From Nosema muscidifuracis (taxonomy: Eukaryota > Microsporidia > Nosematidae), in NCBI GenBank assembly GCA_028335825.1, contig JAIOKI010000022.1, forward strand, positions 248,001-312,000: DNA of 64,000 bases. The letters are read 5' to 3'. Under the pieces are notes generated by a model. It made no database searches. It saw only the letters and a program-made list of their open reading frames with translations, and was not told the origin of the DNA. Both the position numbers and the translations under genes were made by a program. Shown here in pieces: positions 33,766 to 44,758 of this stretch; position 1 is the stretch's first letter; each line of letters opens with the position of its first letter.

Positions 33766-34404
33766 ATGATATTTTTTTTTCATTCAATAGTCATGGCAAC
33801 ATATCGCAAGGATTTGATTTATTACGCAATAGGAACCTTTGAAATTTTGAAAGAGAATGAGAACTTAAGTACGTATACTCAAGATCAAATAATCGAGAAA
33901 GGTGTTCTTTCTAACAGATCTACTCCTATCCCACTTATTACGCTTGGTATCACTAAAGAAGAATTCTTGATTATGTATAGGAGTGAAGTTGAAACTAAAA
34001 TCAAAGTATACGATAATGATTTTGTAAGTAGAATTGATAAACTTAATGAATGTGAAATTTTGGACAGAATAAAGCCTTTAATCGAGTTATATAAGCTTAT
34101 AAAAAGTAAATTTAATGACGGGTATGAATTTTCTGATTATGAAACTTTTAATATTGGTCAATTAGCTAAAAAGAAAAAAAAATATTTGAAAGAAGAAATA
34201 GGGTTTGAAGATGAAATTAAGAAATATGTTCAAACTAAAGAACTCTATTATAATTACAATGAAATGATGAAAATAAAAAAACTCAATAAAAGTAGGGTAC
34301 GTAGTTTAATATCTTTGTATGCAATTAAAAAATGTAAGATACCTTCATATTATCCTTATCCTCCTGATGAATTTCTCAAGGATCCTAAATGTAATTTATT
34401 GTAA
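33766..34404 (+). CDS. Exported family protein, second subtype (212 aa)
   Basis: Unrecognised. A hydrophobic start, MIFFFHSIVMA, leads to KDLIYYAIGTFEIL, which corresponds to KDLSYFSAGLIFSI in the gene at 38769. Further matches to that gene: xIIxKGV/I, VPII/IPLI, ILDRIK/ILNKIK, and a C-terminal LLAIKxCKxPSxYPY string. The terminal helix also resembles LLTIKFL of the other subtype, so the two subtypes may be distantly related. CCC is at 33756-33758. Inferred secreted protein; function unknown. Confidence 0.82.
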   Translation: MIFFFHSIVMATYRKDLIYYAIGTFEILKENENLSTYTQDQIIEKGVLSNRSTPIPLITLGITKEEFLIMYRSEVETKIKVYDNDFVSRIDKLNECEILDRIKPLIELYKLIKSKFNDGYEFSDYETFNIGQLAKKKKKYLKEEIGFEDEIKKYVQTKELYYNYNEMMKIKKLNKSRVRSLISLYAIKKCKIPSYYPYPPDEFLKDPKCNLL

Positions 34405-36560
34405 TAAAAAAATTATTTTGTTAATATTACAGCTTATTTTACTAGTTTTTTATTTCTTTAACGTTTTAACTTGAAATTAACTTTTGATCTGAAAGCCATG
34501 GTTCTAACCTACGTTAGAGCTGATGTTCGTTGCTTTGATAATGTTTAAATATTTTGAATTATTAAAGGTATTTATTTATTTATTATTAACTTTTGATATT
34601 CATAACTAATTTTTTATTACATTATATAAATAATAAGTTCATAATAAAAACTAAAATATGATATTTAAATTTAAAAAGTTAGAGAAAATTATTTTATAGA
34701 AAAAAAGAGTATCAAAGTATATTATTTTTAATTAAGATCACTAACTTATATTTTTAATTATCAAATACAAAAATATATGATTTATATTAAGAATAAAAAA
34801 TATAGTTAATATCATAATTTCAACATAGGTATGTTCTCTAATCCTTACAATTAGTTTTACATTCACAACTGTTTAGACATGTTTGGTATAAAAAATCTTA
34901 TTAAATGATATTAGAGAGATAAAATTTCATTATATTTTGATATTCGATAACTGATTTTAAATTTAAAGATATAATTATTTTTTAGGTTAAATATACTATA
35001 ATTTCAAATTAATTCAGTTATATTAGAATATTATTTGGTTTTAATTTACTCATAAATAGATTTTGACATCTTTCTAGAGTAGCTTAATGTTCTGGTCTAC
35101 TGCTTTGTTGAAGCTGTTCAAGTGGTAACAATCTAGTGTGCTACTTTAGATAGTTAATATTAAAGATTAATCTTAAGCACTCTATGTTAACATAAGATTT
35201 TATTTTGTTGTCACAATTCTTTTTCATCTTGTAATTTTTGTATAATTTTATTATCAAATCAGGAATAATTCAAGTTTTATAATGTGTAGAGAAGTTAAAA
35301 TTAACTATGATAAAATTTTATAAATACAAACCTATCAAATTAACTTCATTATATTGAAAATATAAAAATTATCTCACATGATCAAGATATTAATATTTCA
35401 AAGATATTTTTGTTCAACAAATCAAAAAGATTTACTTTATTATAAGACGTCTTTATAATGGTAAGAACTTAAATTAGTTTACTCAGATGTTGAGTATATA
35501 AGTTTAATACCACTAAAGATCAATTCTTAGAATGTTAAAAAGATAAAATAAAAAGTAATATAAATGATTATGAAAGTGATTCTAAATAAACTAACACGCT
35601 GAGTTAAACTAAGTTTATTGCTTTATTAGACTAAAAAACTTTTTGTATCTGAAAATTTTTAGCTCAAATAAGTCTATAGAATTTCGTAAAAAACAAAAAA
35701 TGAAAAATTATAAAGTAGGTTTTGACGCTTAGTAAAAAAATATGCCGATAACAAAAATGATTTTTATGATTACTATGAAATTAAAGAAATCTTCAAATTC
35801 AATAATTATAGAATAATTACTTTTTTGATTTTATTAACTTAAAACGTGTAGAATTCTTTCAAGATACTATTATACAAATTGTGGATAAGTAATTTATTTA
35901 AAACCGTCGTGTAAGATAATATAATAGAATTATTATATTAAAATCATACATTAAATTATTTTGAATAATATAAATTCATGTAAATGATATTACATTTATT
36001 TTAATAAAAATTTTTATTTGTTTATGGTATATTTTCATTCTTTAATAATTTAGTTCAGCTTATTTTTCTTCAGATTGCTCAAGTTTCCATACTATTTTAT
36101 CATTTCAACATTAATCTGTTTAGATAAGACATCTCTCCTATGCTTTCCATCAACAAGCTTCCTAGAGTCATTTAAATTACTTTTGCTTGAATATATGTAT
36201 AGAATCTGCTTTAAACTCTTTTTGAACTTTGCTATTACACCATTTTAAGTCAAAATATGTGGGTTTTCTTTGTCTTATATTTATGTTTCTTATTTATTTT
36301 AAAGATTTTCAAATGACTTATACACATCTCAATAATTAATATTTTTTTCTTTGACATAAATTAATTTTTAATTTATTTTAATTAATTAAAACTGTTAAAA
36401 AATAATTTAAAAAAAGGAAGTTCAATTTTTTCAATCAATATAAATAGAAAAATCTCTTAAAATAAGTAAAATTAATTTTTAATTACTTTATAAAAAAAAT
36501 AATTTAAAAAAGAAAGTTCGATTTTTTAATAAACATAAACAAAAAAATAATTTTACCCTT
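34405..36560. other. Long spacer with relic and upstream duplication
   Basis: No gene. A short perfect hairpin TCTAACCTACGTTAGA lies near 34503. The stretch at 36060-36240 is a dispersed degenerate repeat. Just before the next gene, a segment of about 50 bases (near 36400-36450 and 36495-36545) is repeated with period 96 (GGAAGTTCAATTTTT / GAAAGTTCGATTTTT). Confidence 0.55.
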
Positions 36561-37217
36561 ATGCTATTATCTTTAATTTACTATGCTGCTATAAAGTCAA
36601 CAAATTTTGCACCATGTACAGATGGAAAACATTATAAGGCTATCTTGAATTTTTCAAAAGAAATACTAATAATTTATGATCTTTTTGATCCATCGAGAAC
36701 TTCTAGGAGTGATATAAGGGCTTATGAAGCTAAATTAGCTTGGCGAAAAAGAATTGAAGCCAAGATAGACATTTTACCAGCTTTCAAACGTTTAACTATA
36801 AGAGGACTAATTAATAAGATTGAAAAAGACAGCCAAGAAAAATTATATAGTTATGAAGAAGAATCTAAGTATAATATTTTGATAATGACTGCACGTGATT
36901 ACAGAGATAGAATAAAATTTCATATAGATCGTATTGCTACAATAAAAATAGAAATAAAAAGGAAATTTGGATCCTTAAGAGCTCTTTATTCTCCGCATTT
37001 TTATGAGTATAGCATTTATACATGGATATATGAAAATAATGAACTTGTACAAGTAGATTTAATGGATTTGGACAGTGGTACGAAATTTTTAGGTATTAAA
37101 GATGTTTCAAAGAATTTTTTTGATTCCATTGAAATTTTAGGGTGTTATTCAGATCTGCTTACCATAAAATTTTTAAGAAGGTTTCATCCAGAATTTTATT
37201 CAGATAATAGTGATTAA
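36561..37217 (+). CDS. Exported family protein, IKST leader (218 aa)
   Basis: Unrecognised. The leader MLLSLIYYAAIKST has Lys12. Motifs shared with the genes at 29299 and 31515 appear in the same order: ILNFSKEILIIYD, DRIATIKIEI, FGSLRAL, YTWIYE and SDLLTIKFLRR. CCC is at 36556-36558. It lies between two genes of the second subtype, so the subtypes alternate along the DNA. Inferred secreted helical protein. Confidence 0.83.
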   Translation: MLLSLIYYAAIKSTNFAPCTDGKHYKAILNFSKEILIIYDLFDPSRTSRSDIRAYEAKLAWRKRIEAKIDILPAFKRLTIRGLINKIEKDSQEKLYSYEEESKYNILIMTARDYRDRIKFHIDRIATIKIEIKRKFGSLRALYSPHFYEYSIYTWIYENNELVQVDLMDLDSGTKFLGIKDVSKNFFDSIEILGCYSDLLTIKFLRRFHPEFYSDNSD

Positions 37218-38768
37218 AAAACTATTATTTAAATAGATTGTTTATAATTTTTAATATTTTACTTAAAAAAATAAAAGTTTTCTCGACCTCTTTTTTAATA
37301 AAAAATCTGATTTATTCTTATCTTTCACTAATAATATTTATTTAATCAATTAATATTCAATATGTATATCGTTAGAAGATTTTTTATTTTAACAATGAAT
37401 GATAATATTCAAAAATTAATTAATTATATAATTATATCAGTAAAATATTAAACAATTTTTATTTTTACAAGGTTATGATTTGTTTGATTAACATATATTT
37501 TTTCATAAAACTGGTCAACACTTTTATTCTTGTCTGTTACATCTAATTTAGTTTATTCTTATGATAGAGCAATCTTAGACTATTTTGACAATTATAATAA
37601 ATTTCATTACCTTTTAAATCTTAATTAAATATTATGACTCATAAGAAAATAATTGAGTTAAATATAAAAATAAAAAATAAAACATATTGATACCCAAAAT
37701 AATTATCTTTTTTTATTTAATTTTAATATCTTAAATAGGCTTCATTTATATACTCTTAAATTTGACTATCATCAAGATGAACTTAATACTAGAAAGAATC
37801 AAGTAAAATTCCCAAATTTTAACTAATTATTTTAATTTATAAAAAATATAAATTCTTCTTTTTCTGGCTGAAAACGACTTTATTTTATTTTTAGTAAACT
37901 TTTTAATGTAGATTAACTGGGAGCTAAAATATTTAAAAAAAAATTAAAAGATGACGAGTCATCTCAAAACAGTAACTTCTATAATAATCTTTATTCAAAA
38001 AATAATTTACCTTTGATAAATTAATTTTGAAATATTTCATAGAATAAGCAAATAATTTTTTTGATATACTAGCATATTACTATAAAAAATAAATATATTT
38101 TCTTCAAATTATCTTATATAAAATAAATAAATTTAATGTAATATTATAATTTAAAATCAAAAAAAACTTCTATAAAAAGATACTAGGCTAATTCTAATTA
38201 AAGATTTCAAAAAAGGGTTAAATTGCAAATTAGTGAATATTTGGAAATAAAGAATATTTATATTGACATTAGCTAATTCTATAAATTTTAACTATATTTC
38301 ATTTTAATAAATTTAAAAAAGAAATAATTAAATATGTAAAAAAAATCAAGTTATTAATTTAAATTACAATTAATTTATAAAAAATACAAGAATAATTAAA
38401 TATGTAAAAAAAATCAAATTATAATTTTAATTATAATTAATTTTTAAAAAATTGAAACATAATAAAATGTTTGTATTTAAAAATAATTAATTGACTTAAA
38501 AATTCTAAATAAATTTCTTAAGTAAATATTCAATTTTGTTTATTAAATGTATATCTAAAACAATATAATAATACAATTAATAATTTTTTTTAAATTTAAA
38601 ATTTAATATAATTGTATACAATTTTTTAGTTTAAATTAAAATTTAATTTAATTGTAAATAAGTTTTTAAATAAAATGAAAATAAATGGTTTTTTTATTGA
38701 AATAAATACATCTTAACTGAAATTTATTTTATTGATTAACTATAAAAATAAACTTAAAATTTTACCCC
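37218..38768. other. Gene-free AT-rich spacer
   Basis: No gene. Near 38325-38455 an AATTAAATATGTAAAAAAAATCAA unit is present twice, upstream of the next start. Confidence 0.6.
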
Positions 38769-39437
38769 ATGATCTTGATATTGCTCTTTCAGCTATTTAT
38801 TAAAGCTACAATAATGAAAGATTTATCTTATTTTTCAGCTGGTCTTATATTTTCTATTCGTGAAAAAGATATAGAAATAGAAACTTTAGATCCAAATGAG
38901 ATTATTAAAAAAGGTATCTATGTTTTAAACGGTAAATTTGTTCCAATCATAAATAAGGAAGTTTGTGATACTGAAAATCTTAATGAAATTACGAAATCTA
39001 CTCTAAATAATTTACCAAATATTGATGAAGAACTTAAAAAAAGATTTAATGAATATGATGGAAAATATATTCTGAACAAGATTAAAAAAACACAGAAATT
39101 GCAAGAGACTATTGAATCTTTAGTTACAAACCGTTTTGAACCTTCTAATTCATTATATTATCCTAATCCTGAAGAATTAAATCGAGCTAGATTTTTGAAG
39201 TCTGAAATAGGAGGCGGAGAATACGAAAATATTTTGAAATTTTATCCTTCAGTTGATCCAGAGAATTTTTCTTTTGATAACTTTAATAATATTATTAAGT
39301 CCAATTATGACAGAATGTCTAAGCTATCGATTCTTCTTGCAATAAAAATATGTAAACTTCCTTCAGATTACCCTTATGAAGATATGATGGATCCAACGAG
39401 TCAAGATGCTACTGAGGTTGGGTGTTGTATTTCTTAA
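38769..39437 (+). CDS. Exported family protein, second subtype, IKAT leader (222 aa)
   Basis: Unrecognised. The leader MILILLFQLFIKAT has Lys12 and links this subtype to the first. The body is a paralogue of the gene at 33766: KDLSYFSAGLIF, IIKKGI, a ILNKIKK helix, and LLAIKICKLPSDYPYE near the end. The C-terminus is GCCIS, a cysteine pair near the end that could be lipid-modified, but this is only a possibility. CCCC touches the ATG (38765-38768). It is the last gene of the plus-strand exported array. Confidence 0.83.
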   Translation: MILILLFQLFIKATIMKDLSYFSAGLIFSIREKDIEIETLDPNEIIKKGIYVLNGKFVPIINKEVCDTENLNEITKSTLNNLPNIDEELKKRFNEYDGKYILNKIKKTQKLQETIESLVTNRFEPSNSLYYPNPEELNRARFLKSEIGGGEYENILKFYPSVDPENFSFDNFNNIIKSNYDRMSKLSILLAIKICKLPSDYPYEDMMDPTSQDATEVGCCIS

Positions 39438-41519
39438 GAAATTTATTTCGTTAATAAATTTATTTTATTTAAAAGATAGTTTTTGTTTGAATTCATCATT
39501 TTTGTCAGTTTAAAGTTTTAGCTTTGCAATCTATACAAAATATTACATTAAAATAACAATTTATTTTTTTAATTGAAATGTATTACTGTGGAACTACTTA
39601 TTATTAAGTCTTGTAATCAAATATTGTCAATTATTTTAATATAATTGAAATTAATTAGATAAAACAATCAGAATTTTTTAAGTCTTGTAATCAAATATTG
39701 TTAATTATTTTAATATAATTGAATTTAATTAGAAATAAATTAGATTCTGAACTTAAAGATGTGTCAAGTAAAAATGTTTGTACTAACTATCAAAAATAAT
39801 TCTCTTAAAAGTCATCAACATTAAAAGATAAAATAATAAAAAATATAGTTATAGAAATATATTGTTTATTTATTATATTTTAGTAATTAAACAGTTTTAT
39901 TTATAAATCTCAAAAAAGTTTTCTTGATGCAAAATACATATCTTTTATTTTGAAATAGATCGAGTAAAAAAAAAACAGTAAAGAAAAAAGACAGTTTCCT
40001 TAATTTACAGTTATATTTGAAATTACTTTATTTTTCTTTTTCTTCAAAAATTATTAATTCTAAATATATTAAAAACTTATTTTATCTTATATTTATACAC
40101 ATTAATAATTAATTATCTAATATTGTATAAATTATATGTTTTCTTTATATTGATAATCAAAAGATTTTTCAATAAAAAATCTTATATATTTGCAAATTCG
40201 AGGAATTTCTAAGAGATTTAATTAAAATTCAAAATTAAACAAAAAATTGATTATTATCAAAAGAAATCTTTTTCTCTTAAAAAATCTTATCTAATAATTT
40301 GTGTATTATACTAGCATAACTTTAAATATTCTTGTCATAGAAAATTTATCTACTAAAATTAAATAAATTTTTTAAATGCCAACTTCATTTTTTCAAGAGT
40401 TTTTCTGACATTTAATTTATTGAATTATTTAGAATGAGAAAAACGTAATATATAAGAATATTTAAATTCTTAAAGAAATCATTAATATTAATAACAAGAT
40501 ATACTCATATTAAAATTATTTTTTTTTGTTAAACCTTATGAAGATTTAGTTACTCTTTTTTCTTAATTTTATTAATACAACCATTTAATTAGATATAAAA
40601 GATATTCTCTTAGTCTAAGATATTACATATTTAGAAATATTGATATCAGTACATTAACTCAAAATAAAATACTAACAAAAGGTATTAAATTAGAAAAATA
40701 ACTGGATTTCGTCATCTTACACGATTTTTATGACAAATAAATATGATGGTATAATTAAAAAAACTAAAAGATTTACTCAAGGTGATATAGATTGTATACA
40801 TGAAAATCAGAATATCTGATCTTAATATGTAAAAAGAGAGATTAAATTTAAGTTAATAAAAAGTTATTTTTTACAAACTTGCTTGTATGATACCTGAAAT
40901 AAATACTAAAAATACAAGTTTTATTATCTTTAGTAAATCTTCTAATGATCATTATACTTTAAAAAACATAATAAAATTTATGAAGATTTTAATAGAAGAA
41001 TAAGTAATCTAATAATACTTTATATCATTAGAAAATACCAAATTCTATCAAATATCTCTATAAAAATGTATAAATTGATTAAAATTCGCTGATATTACAA
41101 TGTATTAATAGTACGCTTCAAAAACCATTATTTCTTTCTGATTCATGTATAGTAGTTCTAAAAAAAATTATAATTAAATATGTTAGATAGATTTTTTGTA
41201 CAGTATTAAGAAAATGTTATTGTTGTTATGTCGCTTTTTTTAAAAAATTTTATATTAAGAAAAAAGTATTGATGTTGAAAACAGTTATATTTATAAATTA
41301 AAAAAATGTTATTGTTGTTATGTTGCGTTTTTTAAAAATTTTTATACCAATAAAGTCGCATTTTAAAAATCTTGAATATATTTGTATAAGTTTATTCCCC
41401 ATTATTATAGAATGAGTCATCTTGTATTGCTATTTAATTTAATACTAATGGTTATTTTTAAAATATTTGTAGAAGAAGTAGTAAATAAAATAATTAAACA
41501 AATTAAACTATAATTATCT
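39438..41519. other. Spacer with two direct repeats
   Basis: No sure gene. A segment of about 55 bases starting TTAAGTCTTGTAATCAAATATTG occurs at 39604 and 39678. AAATGTTATTGTTGTTATGT occurs at 41212 and about 41304, each followed by a T-rich run. A 33-codon candidate at 41412 is listed separately. Confidence 0.6.
41412..41513 (+). CDS. Doubtful 33-residue hydrophobic peptide
   Basis: A short frame encodes a peptide with a hydrophobic first half (MSHLVLLFNLILMVIFKIF) and a Lys-rich end. CCCC occurs at 41397-41400, 11 bases before the ATG, which is the only argument for it. It ends just short of the convergent leucine-rich-repeat gene. It may well be chance. Confidence 0.2.
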   Translation: MSHLVLLFNLILMVIFKIFVEEVVNKIIKQIKL

Positions 41520-43040
41520 TTAATGATAAATCATAAGATCAATATTATTTGATTTAACTCTCTGAATATCTTCCTCTTTAATCAATGGATTTCGATTTAT
41601 ATAAAGTGTTCTTAAATTAGGCATTTTTCCAAATCCTTCAACTGTTTCAGATTTTATATCACATCCTTCCATATAAATTGTATTTAGTGATTCAATATTC
41701 TGAATTTTTGATACTATTTCAGCAGTTAATTTGTTATCTGATATATCTAGCATCTGTAATTTAGGAAGATTCATTATGCAATCTAACTGATTTACAGATA
41801 AATTACAATTTCTTATATTCAAGTGTATAAGATTATCTAAATTGAATAATGGACTTATCTTATTTTTACTTAGATCATTATTCATAAAATTGAGTCTTCC
41901 AAATTCATAAAGTATTTTAAATGTCTCAAAAAAATTTTCATCAAATGTACAACTTTTTGCTCTAAATTCGGGAATAAAATGACTATCTTTTATGTATTTA
42001 GCATCTAAAAGATTATTTATATCAATATATTTCATATGACAGTTTTTAAAATCAATTGATTTATAAGAAGAAGATATCATTAGCTTATACAAATCAATAG
42101 AATCAATTATATTATTAGATATTAATAAATATTTGATATTATTTAGCTTAATTAAAAATTCAAAATCATTTTTAGTAAGTTTTGAATTAATAATATTCAA
42201 AGTTTCAATATTATTTTTAAATATAGAAATAATATCATATTCTCTCTTAGACAATTCTTTACCATTTATATTTACTGTATCAATTTTCGTTTTTTTCAAA
42301 AGTTCAATAAGATCTTCTTCATTTCTAGAAATTAAACATTCATCGTTTAACGAATTTACTAAGACTATTTCTTTTGAATATTTTCCAGTAATTTTTATAA
42401 TATTTCCTAATTTTAGAACGTTAGCATACCAAAAAGTAATCATCATTATTTTATAATCCTTTTTAGAATCTTCTTGAAGATTAAGTATTTCTAATCTTTT
42501 TATAGATTCCCATTCTAGATTCTTATCATATGATAAAATAATTGCATCTTTCTCGTAAGATATAAAATATTTTAAATCGATTTTTCTTATAGATTATATT
42601 AATAATTTCTCAACTTCTTTTTGCATAGGAATCATCTTATATAAAATTTCGTCAGTTAATTTGACTTTATTGTAAATAAAATTTTCGAGAATACTTATAG
42701 ATAGATTTTTATAAATAACATTCAAAACATTTCTTTTAGTTTCATCTAATGATAAATTTTTAGTTAAATACAAAATATCAAGTAAGACATTTTCATTAAT
42801 ATTATCGATTTTTTTATTAGTAAGAATATTCAAGTAAGTGAAGGATTCTGGACTTATATTTTCCAAGTTAATAGATTTTTCAAATGAATTTTTATCGATA
42901 ATCGGGTATTTTATCTTAGAAATATTGTACATAGAATTATCAGTTTCTGTAGTTAAATCTTGTTGATTTATACAAGTTGTATTCTTCTCATTTTTTTCTT
43001 TGGTAGACCATATAAAAATAACGAAAAATAATATTTGCAT
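41520..43040 (-). pseudogene. Secreted leucine-rich-repeat protein gene with one in-frame stop
   Basis: A start with CCCC just upstream (plus 43044-43047 GGGG) opens a 148-codon frame: signal peptide MQILFFVIFIWS, then a region with a BTB-like string (NLENISPESFTYLNIL). It ends at TAA 42596-42594. The same frame continues open for 358 codons to 41520 and encodes at least six leucine-rich repeats (LxxLNIRNCNLS, LQMLDISDNKLT, LRTLYINRNPL). The second half has an internal Met (42446) but no CCC. Because frame and sense continue, I treat both as one gene of about 506 codons broken once. It could also be a readthrough gene, a sequencing error, or two genes. Microsporidia are known to hold large LRR families. 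Confidence 0.75.
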
Positions 43041-44758
43041 TTTGGGGTGAATAAAAAATAATTATAAAATATATTTTTTTTAATTTAACTAATGTTTGAA
43101 AAAGTTTAAACACATTAAAAAAAGTATAATTTTAATAAATTCAAATAAGTTATTATGTTTCTTTATAAGTGATAAATATCAATGACTTAGATATTTATAT
43201 GACTCATGTTAATATGATAAAAATGACGGTTTAAAACTTAAAGAAATAATACTAGAATGAGTAGGATTATTTATATTCGTATAATTAAAAATTGAAATTA
43301 TAAAAAATGATTTTGTATACATCTAGAAGAATATGTTAAACTGTTAATATTTATTTTTCATATTAAATAAGATTGTTAGTTTTTTTTCATATCAAATAAG
43401 ATTATTATTTTTTTTTATGTATATGTTAAACTATCTATATTTATTTAAAATATTTATCTGTAACAAAGATTAATAGTTTTTTTCTTTAAATCATATATAT
43501 TGAAAATAATAATTAATATGTTAACTATGACAATATAATTTTGAATCTTTGATTTAATATTTTAAAATAATAATTAACTTAAGTTTTTTAAGCTTAGGTT
43601 CTTTACTAATTTCTTATATTTTAAATTTGAATATTTTAACAGTTTTTAGGTGGTAATACAACATTTACTTTCTTACTCGTGTATCTTAAATAGCCAATGT
43701 TTAATCTTTTAGGAGTTATATTTTTAACTTTTTATTGCATGTATGCCTCAGTTGTTTTATTTTTTACAGTTATCTATGTTTAATCTTTGGTATTTTGTTA
43801 CTATATTATCTTAAATCATTACTTAAGGAATATTTTTTGCCTTAAATTTTTATATTTCGCTAAGAGATCTTATTTTTTCTATCTAGACCATTTTAAGAAT
43901 TTGATTTTACTTTCAGTAATTATTTATATATAAAGCTTTTAATACAGCTAATCAAAAGCAATCTTCAAGATTTTATCTTTATTAGAGTTCTCCTAAATAT
44001 ATTAATTTAATAGACCAAAAAAATATTTGTATTCATATATTAAATATTAATTTTTTTGATAAAATTATACGAAATTTCATAGTTTTAAATCATTACGAAT
44101 TGAAGATTATTTTGCTAAAAAGTTGATGATTAATGATTTTTATAATTTAATCTACTACTTATAAATTTTTATTTGATTTATTTTTTAAACATACTTTCAC
44201 TTATAATGTCGAAAATATCTTTATTTCATATTTACTTATTTTAAAATTTTTAATTGGGAAATATTAAACTGTTTATAGTAATTTTTTATTTGTATATCAA
44301 TGATTGAATATTTCTTGCCTACTGAGCCTTATCATTTATAGATTGAGTTTCTTGGACTGATAGTTCATCTTTTTGTCTTTATTCCACCGAAATACTTACA
44401 AGAGTTTTCTTCAGAGAAATTTTTTCATATAAATCTATATATGTGGATTTATTAATCATTGATAAAATATTTATTAAAAAATTATATCTGCTAGTTTATA
44501 TTATAAAATTTGTATACAATATTATATATCTATAGTTACTTTAAATTCTCATACTTTAATTCAGTTATTTAAATAATAAAGATAATTTAGCCAAAGATTT
44601 GATTAATAACCTTGAGAAATTAAGACAAGATGTATAGAACTTTAGTAAAAAAATTAATAAATTTTTAATTCAAAACAATTAAAGATATCATTTTTATTGA
44701 ATCTATTTATAATGTTTAAACAATTCAAAGTTATTAATATAAAATAATAAATTAATTT
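43041..44758. other. Spacer, partly decayed sequence
   Basis: No intact gene. A fossil patch at about 44180-44450 is listed separately. The stretch 43600-44000 is T-rich on this strand with no clear frame. Confidence 0.55.
44180..44450 (-). pseudogene. Decayed mobile-element-like patch
   Basis: The minus strand shows protein-like codon runs with several breaks, and one short run resembles part of the patch at 6870-7190. Probably two remnants of one old element. Family not determined. Confidence 0.22.

Noticed and set aside
34495-34520. GGTTCTAACC resembling an internal tRNA promoter box
   Set aside because: Only a local hairpin TCTAACCTACGTTAGA is present; no cloverleaf.
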